Assembly (NCBI GenBank): GCA_963402885.1
Contig: OY727099.1
Span: 26,617,001-26,681,000, forward strand
Source of the DNA: Antedon bifida
Taxonomy: Eukaryota > Echinodermata > Crinoidea > Comatulida > Antedonidae
DNA: 64,000 bases
Direction of reading: 5' to 3'
Positions 38,681-53,600 of this stretch are shown piece after piece. The position numbers and the translations under genes were made by a program. A model generated the notes under the pieces. That model saw only the letters and a program-made list of their open reading frames with translations. It had not been told where the DNA came from and searched no databases. Positions within the stretch are counted from its first letter, which is position 1, and each line of letters begins with the position of its first letter.

Positions 38681-41600
38681 CTGAAACAGTTAAAAGAAGT
38701 TAATTCGTTGTTGTATATCTAGCATGGATTAATGAATATTCAGTATTGAATGGACGCAACGCAAAGATATACGCACAACGCAGGTAACTTAATGACCAAT
38801 CACAAGTGATGGATTATCCGACGAACTATCGCTTGTGCTGGTGGTAAACTCACTTGTGTTGCGCTTACGTCCTTGCGTTCGTGTTAAGCGTTGTTCCCAC
38901 TCGCGCAACGCAATGCAATGCAGCGACGTATTGACGAAAAGTGCTTTAATTGCATGGGAACCGACGACGCAACGGTGCTGCAAACATCGCAGGTTTGATT
39001 TCACGCAGATGGGGTCAAACACAATTATTGGAAGGGCATTTTCTTACGTTGCGTAGGTTGGTGGGTTGCGTCGCTAGTGGGAACCAAGCTTTTTTGATTG
39101 ATTGATTGAGTATTCTTTATTTTTCACACAAAATTCATAACAATATAAATCAAAAGAAATAAAACCACAAGCAAAGCTTTTGATCTGTGGCACCCTTAAC
39201 TTTAAATATAAATATACAAATAAATTACAAAAATTTTTTATTTAGGATTCGGGACTTCTTGAACTTTCTTGAATGCTATATACGGTATAAGTTCATGCTT
39301 TTTGCCCTTATGCGATCCCCTGCTAAATATATACAAGATCGGTTGAATTTATTGAAAATTTTATAGACATGTTGACGTCGCTTACCTCCGGTTCACTCTA
39401 AAAAAAAACAAATAACACGTTATATAGTATGTTGTTTTCATAAATCGATTCGAAAATAACAGGTTATATAAGTTGAAAAATTAAAGGAGTGAAGATGCAT
39501 TCTATTGTGATATTATTAATTGGTATTTATTTCAACAGCTAACTGTTGTTATCATTGTTAATGTTCTCTACTTATACTGAACCAATCAATGCTGAAAGTG
39601 TCATTTAGTATAAAGATATAAACTAAATGATGGAATATGAATAGCACGTGATTATAATGGCCGGCAACAATAACTGGTGATGAATTGTTGATGTTGATGG
39701 CGATATTTATGATGATTACGCAATGACTGGTTTGAGCTTGATACTAACGCTTTTAAAACGTATAGGTTCTTCTCACGACTTAACCCAACAAGGACGTAAT
39801 TTTACTCCACTAAAGCGTGGTTCCCACTAGAACGCAACGCAACGTAACGCAGCGACGTATCGACGCAAAGTGCTGTATTGCGTAATCACAAGTGGGAACC
39901 GACGATGCAACAGTGCTTCAAACATCGCAGGTTTGATTTCACGTAGGCGGGGGAAAACACAATTATTGGAAGGGCATTTCTTTACGTTGCGTATAGGTTG
40001 CGTTACGTTGTGTCGCTAGTGGGAACCAAGCTTAAACGTTGGGCTTACGTAGTTACGTTACGTCCAAGTGGAATCCAAGCTTTAAAGATAGCACTGTTAA
40101 TAGTCTATAACGATTGCCAGTAGATTTTCTATGAGAGAGAGTAGGCTTAAGTACGAGCAAATACAAAATGATTAGATATACTTACTGTAACGGTAGCTTC
40201 TGGCTCAGCCTGAAAAAATAACGATAATGATACTATTAGGCTTCGGTTCCACGTTATTTACATAAAATCAATACACCAAGTAAATTAATGTAGATGACAG
40301 ACGGGAAGTGTAGATGAAGAAAGTACGGTTATGAATAAATGATACAATTACAAGTACAACTAGAATTTAATTCGTCACTTTGACGAATTATAGGTGATCA
40401 TGTTTATCATTTTATTGACATTTAATTAATTAATTAATTATTGATATTAATTAATTACTGAAATTAATTTCTTTTAAACATGCACGTACGTTAACATACG
40501 ATCGAAAAATGATGATGTATTCCATCCTATTATACGCTTATTGAGTTGTGCCTATTATATGCCATATACAATAATTATGTACAGTATATACAGTATATAT
40601 CTATATACACTGTATATATCTATATACAGTGTAGAATGGGTGAAATTACGGGGCACACATCATGTTCTAATTTTTTGGTATGATGGAATTATCAAAATAA
40701 ACTCGAAGATGACAATTTCAAAGGATAATGAATTGAGCAAATAAATATAAGAATTGGAAGAGAATTTGACACGTAGAAGCGCAAAGCGCGCTCTTTGAAA
40801 TTTGTATAACTTTGACTAAAGAAATTTAAAAACTATTTTTAACTTCAACTGGCCATATGATAACATCACAACATCCGATCAGCTTAATTTTTATATGAAT
40901 TCATATCTACATTTCACCAGCTCTCATAATAAGTTATAAACATCAAGGTCAACTTTAATTCAGAAGAGCTGTAAGGTATTCAAATATACATTGTAGGTGA
41001 AATTACATAACCACCGTTATTCAAATTTTAAGACGTGATGACGTCATCAAAATGAAAATATTGCCAACTCATGAGTAACATACTTGGTTGAGGTAGAATA
41101 TATAGAAAATTAAAAGAAATTTGATCACAAATAAGCGAGTTGCGCTCTGTAGAATAGGGTGGTCTAAGACAAAAGAGTAAAAAACCCTATTTTAAAAGTT
41201 CATGTGGCCAAATGATGACGTCATACCATTTTGTACGTCTAATGTGTATATACATTTATATCTACAACTCATTGGCTACCATAATAAGTTAAAAAAATTG
41301 TGGGTCACCTTTCATTCAGAAGAGTTATATTCATTTTAAAAAGGCCTTATTTTTTACCATTTTTAGCACTTTTGTACAATTAATGTGCGCATTTTGTCAT
41401 TTTCAACGTGATCGTATAGCACTATTTTAAGTCGAAATGGCCTCGAATTTGGTGAATGTACTATGGAAGATGAGTAGAATGCAATTTGTACAAAAAATTG
41501 TTATTTTTTACGCTTTCTATGTACGCACGCGCAAAAACATGTTTTTGCGCAGTAATTTTTTATAACACGCAAATGGCCTAATTCATACTCTAAATTGATC

Positions 41601-44600
41601 AAAACGTAATTTTGAGCTTTTTAAATTTTTAATGCGCGATTTCACGTGCATGACCCTACGTGCGCGTGCGTTTTTATTTGCTAATATTTTTACCCTTGAT
41701 CTGAAGTTTACGTGTAGTGAATTTCATTAATTTGTGATAATTAATTATGGAGATATGATTGATAATTTGATTTCACAAAATGGCGTATAAATGACGTCAC
41801 GGATGAGTGATCACGCTAAAAAGCTTATTAGGACTAAGTTAAAATATTTGAAAGACATTCTGAAATTTTGGTAATCATTGACATTAAACTTTTTGAGATA
41901 TTTGTTACACAAAATCTGTACAGAAAGAAATTGCGAAGAAATATTTTTTTTTATATAAAAACAATTTCTCACTAGAATTTAATTCGTCACTTTGACGAAT
42001 TATAGGTGATCATTTTTATCATTTTACTGAAATTAATTTTTTTTAAACATGCACGTACGTTAACATACGATCGGAAAATGTTGATGTATGCCATCCTATC
42101 ATATGCTTATAGTGCTGAGTTGTGCCTATATGCCATATACAATATGTACAGTATATACTGTATATCTATATACAGTGTAGCATAGGTGAAATTACGGGAC
42201 ACACATGTTCTAATTTTTTGGCATGATGACGTTATCAAACTAAACTTTAAGATGAAAATTTCGAAAGATAATTAATTGAGCAAAAAAATATAAGATTTGC
42301 AAAAAAATTTGGCACGTAGAAGCGCTGTGCGCGCTCTTTGAATTGTGTATAACTTTGACAAAAAATATGAAAAACTACTTTTTCACTTCAACTGGCCATA
42401 TGTTAACGTCACAACATCCGATAGGCTTAATTTTTATATGAATTAATATCTACATTTCATCAGCTTTCATAATAAATTATAATCATCAAGGTAACCTTCA
42501 ATTCTGAAGAGCTGTAAGATATTCAAATTTACTGCGAAGGTGAAATTACACGGCCTACGTTATTCAAGTTTTTACGCGTGATGACGTCATTAAAATGAAG
42601 ATAGTGTCAACTCATGATAAAGATAATTAATTAAGCAAGCACATACTGAAAGTTGTGCGAAATTCGAGCACACATAACCAAGATGCGCTCTGTTGAATGT
42701 GATAATCTACAGAAAAAGATAACAAATCCTAATTTTTAAATTCAAGTGGCCATTTGATGACGTCAAAACATTTTGTACGTAAAATGTGTACATGAATTCA
42801 TATCTACAACTCAATGGCTTCCAGAATAAGTTAAAAAAATCGGGGGTCATCTTGCATTCTGAAGAATTATTTTCATTTTAAAAAAGACCTATTTTTCACT
42901 ATTTTCAGAACTTTTGTAAAATTAATGTGCGCATTTTGTCATTTTTAACGTGCTCGTATAGCGTTATTTTAAGTCGGAACTGACTCAAATTTGGTGAATG
43001 TACTAAGGATGGTGAGTAGAATGAGATTTGTAAAAAAAATTCATATTTTTTACGCTTTTTAAGTATCGCGCGCGCAAAAACGCATTTTTGCGCAGTAATT
43101 TATTGAAACACGCAAATGGCCTAATTCATGCTCTAAATTGATCAAAACTTAATTTTGAGCGTTTTAAATTTTTAACGCGCGATATCACGCGCATGAACCT
43201 ACGTGCGCGTGCGTTTTTATTTGCTAATATTTTTACCCTTGATCTGAAGTTTACGTGTAGTGAATTTCATTAATATGTGATAATGAATTATGGAGATATG
43301 ATTGATAATGTGATTTCGCAAAATGGCGTATAAATGTCGTCACGGATGAGTGATCACGCTGGAAAGCTTATTAGGATTAAGTTATATTATTTGAAAGATA
43401 TTCTGAAATTTTTGTAATCATTGACATTAAACTTTTTGAGATAATTGTTACACAAAATAGTGTACAGAAACAATAAAAAGAAAAAAAAAAAGAAAAATAA
43501 TAATAAAGATTTTATACAATAACAATAGGTGATCATTTTATTCTAAATGATCACCTAACTAGAATTTAATTCGTCACTTTGACGAATTATAGGTGATCAT
43601 TTTTATAAATTTATTGACATTAATATTTTTTAAACATGCACGTGTGTTAACATACGATCGGAAAATGTTGATGTATGCCATCCTATTACAGTATACGCTT
43701 ATAGTGCTTAGTTGTGCCTATTATATGTCATATCACATTATGTACAGTATACTGTATATCTATATACAGTGTAGCATTGGTGAAATTACGGACACACATC
43801 ATGTTCTAAGTTTTTTGCACTGATGACATTATCAAAATAAACTTTTGGATACCAATATCGAAAGATAATGAATTGAGCAATAAAATATAACACTTAGAAG
43901 AAAATTTGGCACGTAGAAGCGCGGTGCGCCCTCTTCAAAATGTGTATAACTTTGACGAAAGAGATGATAAAACTACTTTTTAACTTCAACTGGCCATGTG
44001 GTAACTTCATAACATTCGATAGGCTTAATTTTTATATGCATTCATATCTACATTTCACCAGCTCTCATAATAAGTTATAAACATCAAGGTCAACTTTAAT
44101 TCAGAAGAGCTGTAAGGTATTCAACTATACGTTGTAGGTGAAATTACGTAACCACCGTTATTCAAATTTTAAGATGTGATGATGTCATCGAAATGAAAAT
44201 ATTGGCAACTCATGAGTAACATAATTGGTTGAGGTAGAATATATTAAAAATTTTAAAAAATTCGAGCACAGATAAGCGAGTTACGCTCTGTTGAATATGG
44301 TGGTCTATGACAAAATGGGAAAAAACCCTATTTTAAAAATTCATGTGGCCAAATGATGACGTCATACCATTTTGTACGTCTAATGGGTATATACATTTAT
44401 ATCTACAACTCATTAACTTCTATAATAAGTTAAAAAAAATGGGGGTCATCTTCCATTCTGAAGAGTTATATTCATTTTAAAAACGCCTTATTTGTTACCA
44501 TTTTTAGCACTTTTGTACAATTAATGTGCGCATTTTGTCATTTTTAATGTGCTCGTTTAGCGTTATTTTAAGTCGGAATGGACTCAAATTTAGTGAATGT

Positions 44601-47600
44601 ACTAAGGAAGATGAGTAGAATGCAATTTGTACAAAACAATTTTGTTTTTTACGCTTCCTATGTACGCACGCGCAAAAACGTGTTTTTGCGCAGTAATTTT
44701 TTGAAACACGCAAATGGCCTAATTCATGCTCTAAATTGATCAAAACTTAATTTTGAGCGTTTTAAATTTTTAACGCGCGATTTCACGCGCATGACCCTAC
44801 GTGCGCGTGTGTATTTATTTGCTAATATTTTTACCCTTGACCTGAAGTTTACGTTTAGTGAATTTCATTAATATGTGATGATGAATTATGGAGATATGAT
44901 TGATAATGTGATTTCGCAAAATGGCGTATAAATGACGTCACGGATGAGTGATCACGCTGAAAAGCTTATTATGGCTAAGTTAAAGTATTTAAAAGACATT
45001 GTGAAATTTTGGTAATCATTGGCATTAAACTTTTTGAGATATTTGTTACACAAAAAGTGTACAGAAAGAATAAAAAGAAAAAAAATAAACTAGATCTTAA
45101 ACTCGTCACTTGAGGACGAGTTTGGTTATCCGCCCGCAACAAAACGTATCTTGCGTATTAAAGTACTTCTCAGTTATGACTTTTCCAAAAAAGTAGCCTA
45201 TTCAAAATTAAAACTGCCCTTTAAGTGTAATAACCAAATAATTCCTTTTTTGATTGTTTTCCCGTGATGGGATTCGAACCCGGTACCTGTGATACCAAAG
45301 TCGGTTGCACTACACATCGAGCCATATCAGCACCTGGTGAAGAAAATCCGAAGAAAGAATCCTCGTTCATTCGGTATGTCGTGAACCCCCTCGATGCAAG
45401 TTGATTATTACATATCGAACTTAAATCATAATGTTTACTATGATGAAATCTTCACACATTTTAAACAGTGACATATTATGAAAGTGCATACTTTCAAGTT
45501 TAATATATTAACATGTAAAGAAAAAAGATAAACGTTATGTTTATTGTTTTACTCTTTGAATATGTTTATGTTTGTTTGATGATAAATATTTCAAAAATTA
45601 CATTTAATATGCAAATAATGTAGCCATCAAACACTTTTTAACATTCAAGACTATTATAAATTAGACCTATGATTCATACTCTGCAAGAAAATAAAATAAA
45701 AAAATGGGGTGACCTTGCATTCTGATGAACTGTTTCATTTTTAAAAGTAGACATATTTTGGAACATTTTCACAATTTGTTGACGTTTTCGTGCGCAACCT
45801 GTCATGTTTAACGTGCTCGTAGAACGCCATTTCAAGTTGAAAAGTGAATAAAATAACGTAAAATTGTTAACCGAAGATTTAAAAACACAAATCGTGTAAA
45901 AGAAATGCTCATACGTGTTCCCTGCGCCGTGCGCGCGTAAAAATGTGCGCAACAGTGGCAATTTTTTAAACGCTTAAAATGACCTGAATCGTGCTCTAAT
46001 TTAATCAGAAATTGATTTGGAGCATTTTAAAATTTCAAACGCCATTTACGCGCGCACTTTCTAACGTTACAAATTGCGGTAGCGTTAAAAAAGTTAACTA
46101 TTGATGTGAAGCAAACGTGGCTGAAAATGACGTTAAAAAATATTCGTTTGTTTCGAAGTTATAACCAATTTAAGATTTTCAGAAAATCACGCGTAACTTA
46201 CGCTACGCGGCTCTGACATCGTCAAAAAGCTTGTCTGGACAACTTCAGTAAAATGTCTAAATGCTGAACAAGTTACAACATATTATGTTTACACGTTGAA
46301 GAGAAACAGCGTGCACAAAATAAGAAGAGTAAAATATTTCAAACGCAATTTACGCGAAAACTTTCTAGTCTCCAAAAATTTGTTAAACATTCCAAAAGTT
46401 AGCCATTGATGTGAAGAAAACGTGGCTGAAAATTTCGTTAAAAAATATTTATCGGTTTCGAAGTTATGACCGATTTAAGATTTTCAGAAAATCGCGCGTG
46501 ACTTACGCTACGCGGATCTGACAGCGTCCAAAAGCTTGGCTGAACATCTTCAGTTAAATGTCTAAATGTTGACCAAGTTACAACATGTTATGTTAACACG
46601 TTGAAGAGAAAACGCGTGCACAAAATCTGAGAAAGAAAGAAGAATAATAAAAAAAAAAAGAAACACGTACAATAACAAAGGTTATCCGCTTGTGGCGGAT
46701 AACCAATAAAGATTTTATACAATAACAATAGGTGATCATTTTATTCTAAATGATCACCTAACTAGAATTTAATTCGTCACTTTGACGAATTATAGGTGAT
46801 CATTTTTATCATTTTACTGAAATAAATTTTTTTTAAACATGCACGTACGTTAACATACGATCGGAAAATGTTGATGTATGCCATCCTATTATATGCTTAT
46901 AGTGCTGAGTTGTGCCTATATGCCATATACAATATGTACAGTATATACTGTATATCTATATACAGTGTAGCATAGGTGAAATTACGGGACACGCATGTTC
47001 TAATTTTTTGGCATGATGACGTTATCAAACTAAACTTTAAGATGACAATTTCGAAAGATAATTAATTGAGCAAAAAAATATAAGATTTGGAAAAAAATTT
47101 GGCACGTAGAAGCGCTGTGCGCGCTCTTTGAATTGTGTATAACTTTGACGAAAAATATGAAAAAACTACTTTTTCACTTCAACTGGCCATATGTTAACGT
47201 CACAACATCCGATAGGCTTAATTTTTATATGAATTAATATCTAAATTTCATCAGCTTTCATAATAAATTATAATCATCAAGGTAACCTTCAATTCTGAAG
47301 AGCTGTAAGATATTCAAATTTACTGCGAAGGTGAAATTACACGGCCTACGTTATTCAAGTTTTTACGCGTGATGACGTCATTAAAATGAAGATAGTGTCA
47401 ACTCATGATAAAGATAATTAATTAAGCAAGCACATACTGAAAGTTGTGCGAAATTCGAGCACACATAACCAAGATGCGCTCTGTTGAATGTGATAATCTA
47501 CACAAAAAGATAACAAATCCTAATTTTTAAATTCAAGTGGCCATTTGATGACGTCAAAACATTTTGTACGTAAAATGTGTACATGAATTCATACCTACAA

Positions 47601-50600
47601 CTCAATGGCTTCCAGAATAAGTTAAAAAAATCGGGGGTCATCTTGCATTCTGAAGAATTATTTTCATTTTAAAAAAGACCTATTTTTCACCATTTTCAGA
47701 ACTTTTGTAAAATTAATGTGCGCACTTTGTCATTTTTAACGTGCTCGTATAGCGTTATTTTAAGTCGGAACTGACTCAAATTTGGTGAATGTACTAAGGA
47801 TGGTGAGTAGAATGAGATTTGTAAAAAAAATTCATGTTTTTTACGCTTTTTAAGTATCGCGCGCGCAAAAACGCATTTTTGCGCAGTAATTTTTTGAAAC
47901 ACGCAAATGGCCTAATTCATGCTCTAAATTGATCAAAACTTAATTTTGAGCGTTTTAAATTTTTAACGCGCGATATCACGCGCATGAACCTACGTGCGCG
48001 TGCGTTTTTATTTGCTAATATTTTTACCCTTGATCTGAAGTTTACGTGTAGTGAATTTCATTAATATGTGATAATGAATTATGGAGATATGATTGATAAT
48101 GTGATTTCGCAAAATGGCGTATAAATGTCGTCACGGATGAGTGATCACGCTGGAAAGCTTATTAGGATTAAGTTATATTATTTGAAAGATATTCTGAAAT
48201 TTTTGTAATCATTGACATTAAACTTTTTGAGATAATTGTTACACAAAATAGTGTACAGAAACAATAAAAAGAAAAAAAAAAACTAGATCTTAACTCGTCA
48301 CTTGAGGACGAGTTTGGTTATCCGCCCGCAACAAACGTATCTTGCGCATTCAAGTACTTTTCAATCATGACTTTTCCAAAAAGTAGCCTATTCGAAAATA
48401 AAACTCCCTTTCAGTGTAATAAGCAAATAAATCCTTTTATTTAATTATTTTCCCGTGACGGGATTCGATCCCGGTACCTCTGATACCAAAGTCGGTTGCA
48501 CTACACATCGAGCCATATGAGCACCTGCTGAAGAAAATCCGAAGAACAATTACTCGTTCATTCGGTATGTCGTGAACCCCTCGATGCAAGTTGATTATTA
48601 CCTATCAAACTAAATCATAATTTTTACTATAATGAAATATTCACACATTTTAAACAGTAACATATTATGAAAGTTCATACTTTCAAGTTTTATATATTAA
48701 AATGTGAAGTAAAAAGATAAACGTTATGTTTATTGTTTTGCTCTTTGAAAATGTTAGTGTTTGTTTGATGATCAAAATTTCAAAAATTATATTTAATATG
48801 CACATAATGTAGCCATCAAACACGTTTTAGCATTCAAGACTATAATAAATCAGACCTATGATTCATACACTGCAAGAAAATAAAATAAAAAATGGGGGTA
48901 ACCTTGCATTCTGATGAACTGTATCGTTTTTAAAAGTAGACATATTTTGCAACATTTTCACAATTATTAGACATTTTACGTGCGCAACCAGTCATGTTTA
49001 ACGTGCTCGTGTAACGCCATTTCCAGTTGAATAGTGAATAAAATAACGCAAAATTGTTAACTGAAGTTTGAAAAACACAGTCTAGGCAAAATAAAGGCTC
49101 ATACGCGTTCCCTGCGCCGTGCGCGCGTGAAAATGTGCGCATCTGGTGGGAAATTTTTAAACGCTTAAAATGACCTGAAACGTGCGCTAATTTAATCAGA
49201 AAATGATTTGAAGCATTTTAAAATTTCAAACGCCGTTTACGCGCGCACTTTCTAATGTTACAAAATTCGGTAGCGATAAAACAGTTTACAATTGATGTGA
49301 AGCAACCGTGGCTGAAAATTTCGTTAAAAAATATTTATTTGTTTCAAAGTTATGATCAATTTAAGAATTTCAGAAATTCGCGCGTAACTTACGCTACGTG
49401 GCTCTGACAGCGTCCAAAAGCTTCGCAGTACAACTTCAGATAAATGTCTAAATGTTTAGAAAGTTACAAAATGTTATGTTAACACGTTGCAGAGAAACAG
49501 CGTGCACAAAATCTGAGAAAGAAAGAAGAATAATAAAAAAAAGTAACACTACAATTCCAAGGGCTTATCCGCTTGAGGCGGATAACCAATAATAATAAAG
49601 ATTTTATACAATAACAATAGGTGATCATTTTATTCTAAATGATCACCTAACTAGAATTTAATTCGTCACTTTGACGAATTATAGGTGATCATTTTTATCA
49701 TTTTACTGAAATTAATTTTTTTTAAACATGCACGTACGTTAACATACGATCGGAAAATGTTGATGTATGCCATCCTATTATATGCTTATAGTGCTGAGTT
49801 GTGCCTATATGCCATATACAATATGTACAGTATATACTGTATATCTATATACAGTGTAGCATAGGTGAAATTACGGGACACACATGTTCTAATTTTTTGG
49901 CATGATGACGTTATCAAACTAAACTTTAAGATGACAATTTCGAAAGATAATTAATTGAGCAAAAAAATATAAGATTTGGAAAAAAATTTGGCACGTAGAA
50001 GCGCTGTGCGCGCTCTTTGAATTGTGTATAACTTTGACGAAAAATATGAAAAAACTACTTTTTCACTTCAACTGGCCATATGTTAACGTCACAACATCCG
50101 ATAGGCTTAATTTTTATATGAATTAATATCTACATTTCATCAGCTTTCATAATAAATTATAATCATCAAGGTAACCTTCAATTCTGAAGAGCTGTAAGAT
50201 ATTCAAATTTACTGTGAAGGTGAAATTACACGGCCTACGTTATTCAAGTTTTTACGCGTGATGACGTCATTAAAATGAAGATAGTGTCAACTCATGATAA
50301 AGATAATTAATTAAGCAAGCACATACTGAAAGTTGTGCGAAATTCGAGCACACATAACCAAGATGCGCTCTGTTGAATGTGATAATCTACACAAAAAGAT
50401 AACAAATCCTAATTTTTAAATTCAAGTGGCCATTTGATGACGTCAAAACATTTTGTACGTAAAATGTGTACATGAATTCATATCTACAACTCAATGGCTT
50501 CCAGAATAAGTTAAAAAAATCGGGGGTCATCTTGCATTCTGAAGAATTATTTTCATTTAAAAAAAGACCTATTTTTCACCATTTTCAGAACTTTTGTAAA

Positions 50601-53600
50601 ATTAATGTGCGCATTTTGTCATTTTTAACGTGCTCGTATAGCGTTATTTTAAGTCGGAACTGACTCAAATTTGGTGAATGTACTAAGGATGGTGAGTAGA
50701 ATGAGATTTGTAAAAAAAATTCATGTTTTTTACGCTTTTTAAGTATCGCGCGCGCAAAAACGCATTTTTGCGCAGTAATTTTTTGAAACACGCAAATGGC
50801 CTAATTCATGCTCTAAATTGATCAAAACTTAATTTTGAGCGTTTTAAATTTTTAACGCGCGATATCACGCGCATGAACCTACGTGCGCGTGCGTTTTTAT
50901 TTGCTAATATTTTTACCCTTGATCTGAAGTTTACGTGTAGTGAATTTCATTAATATGTGATAATGAATTATGGAGATATGATTGATAATGTGATTTCGCA
51001 AAATGGCGTATAAATGTCGTCACGGATGAGTGATCACGCTGGAAAGCTTATTAGGATTAAGTTATATTATTTGAAAGATATTCTGAAATTTTTGTAATCA
51101 TTGACATTAAACTTTTTGAGATAATTGTTACACAAAATAGTGTACAGAAACAATAAAAAGAAAAAAAAAAATAATAATAAAGATTTTATACAATAACAAT
51201 AGGTGATCATTTTATTCTAAATGATCACCTAACTAGAATTTAATTCGTCACTTTGACGAATTATAGGTGATCATTTTTATCATTTTACTGAAATTATTTT
51301 TTTTTAAACATGCACGTACGTTAACATACGATCGGAAAATGTTGATGTATGCCATCCTATTATATGCTTATAGTGCTGAGTTGTGCCTATATGCCATATA
51401 CAATATGTACAGTATATACTGTATATCTATATACAGTGTAGCATAGGTGAAATTACGGGACACATGTTCTAATTTTTTGGCATGATGACGTTATCAAACT
51501 AAACTTTAAGATAACAATTTCGAAAGATAATTAATTGAGCAAAAAAATATAAGATTTGGAAAAAAATTTGGCACATAGAAGCGCTGTGCGCGCTCTTTGA
51601 ATTGTGTATAACTTTGACGAAAAATATGAAAAAACTACTTTTTCACTTCAACTGGCCATATGTTAACGTCACAACATCCGATAGGCTTAATTTTTATATG
51701 AATAAATATCTACATTTCATCAGATTTCATAATAAATTATAATCATCAAGGTAACCTTCAATTCTGAAGAGCTGTAAGATATTCAAATTTACTGCGAAGG
51801 TGAAATTACACGGCCTACGTTATTCAAGTTTTTACGCGTGATGACGTCATTAAAATGAAGAGTGTCAACTCATGATAAAGATAATTAATTAAGCAAGCAC
51901 ATACTGAAAGTTGTGCGAAATTCGAGCACACATAACCAAGATGCGCTCTGTTGAATGTGATAATCTACACAAAAAGATAACAAATCCTAATTTTTAAATT
52001 CAAGTGGCCATTTGATGACGTCAAAACATTTTGTACGTAAAATGTGTACATGAATTCATATCCACAACTCAATGGCTTCCAGAATAAGTTAAAAAAATCG
52101 GGGGTCATCTTGCATTCTGAAGAATTATTTTCATTTTAAAAAAAACCTATTTTTCACCATTTTCAGAACTTTTGTAAAATAAATGTGCGCATTTTGTCAT
52201 TTTTAACGTGCTCGTATAGCGTTATTTTAATTCGGAACTGACTCAAATTTGGTGAATGTACTAAGGATGGTGAGTAGAATGAGATTTGTAAAAAAAATTC
52301 ATATTTTTTACGCTTTTTAAGTATCGCGCGCGCAAAAACGCATTTTTGCGCAGTAATTTTTTGAAACACGCAAATGGCCTAATTCATGCTCTAAATTGAT
52401 CAAAACTTCATTTTGAGCGTTTTAAATTTTTAACGCGCGATATCACGCGCATGAACCTACGTGCGCGTGCGTTTTTATTTGCTAATATTTTTACCCTTGA
52501 TCTGAAGTTTACGTGTAGTGAATTTCATTAATATGTGATAATGAATTATGGAGATATGATTGATAATGTGATTTCGTAAAATGGCGTATAAATGTCGTCA
52601 CGGGTGAGTGATCACGCTGGAAAGCTTATTAGGATTAAGTTGTATTATTTGAAAGATATTCTGAAATTTTTGTAATCATTGACATTAAACTTTTTGAGAT
52701 AATTGTTACACAAAATAGTGTACAGAAACAATAAAAAGAAAAAAAATAATAAACTAGAATTTAATTCGTCACTTTGACGAATTATAGGTGATCATTTTTA
52801 TCATTTTACTGAAATTAATTTTTTTAAACATGCACGTACGTTAACATACGATTGGAAAATGTTGATGTATGCCATCCTATTATATGCTTATAGTGCTGAG
52901 TTGTGCCTATATGCCATATACAATATGTACACTATATACAGTGTAGCATAGGTGAAATTACGGGACACACATGTTCTAATTTTTTGGCATGATGACGTTA
53001 TCAAACTAAACTTTAAGATGACAATTTCGAAAGATAATTAATTGAGCAAAAAAATGTAAGATTTGGAAAAAAATTTGGCACGTAGAAGCGCTGTGCGCGC
53101 TCTTTGAATTGTGTATAACTTTGACGAAAAATATGAAAAAACTACTTTTTCACTTCAACTGGCCATATGTTAACGTCACAACATCCGATAGGCTTAATTT
53201 TTATATGAATTAATATCTACATTTCATCAGCTTTCATAATAAATTATAATCATCAAGGTAACCTTCAATTCTGAAGAGCTGTAAGATATTCAAATTTACT
53301 GCGAAGGTGAAATTACACGGCCTACGTTATTCAAGTTTTTACGCGTGATGACGTCATTAAAATGAAGATAGTGTCAACTCATGATAAAGATAATTAATTA
53401 AGCAAGCACATACTGAAAGTTGTGCGAAATTCGAGCACACATAACCAAGATGCGCTCTGTTGAATGTGATAATCTACACAAAAAGATAACAAATCCTAAT
53501 TTTTAAATTCAAGTGGCCATTTGATGACGTCAAAACATTTTGTACGTAAAATGTGTACATGAATTCATATCTACAACTCAATGGCTTCCAGAATAAGTAA

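Noticed and set aside
45261..45336. Functional tRNA gene
   Set aside because: A and B boxes are present but the anticodon arm and acceptor stem do not pair well.
45721..45760. Hammerhead-ribozyme-like 'CTGATGA' in X units
   Set aside because: The conserved GAAA and matching stems of the hammerhead core are missing.
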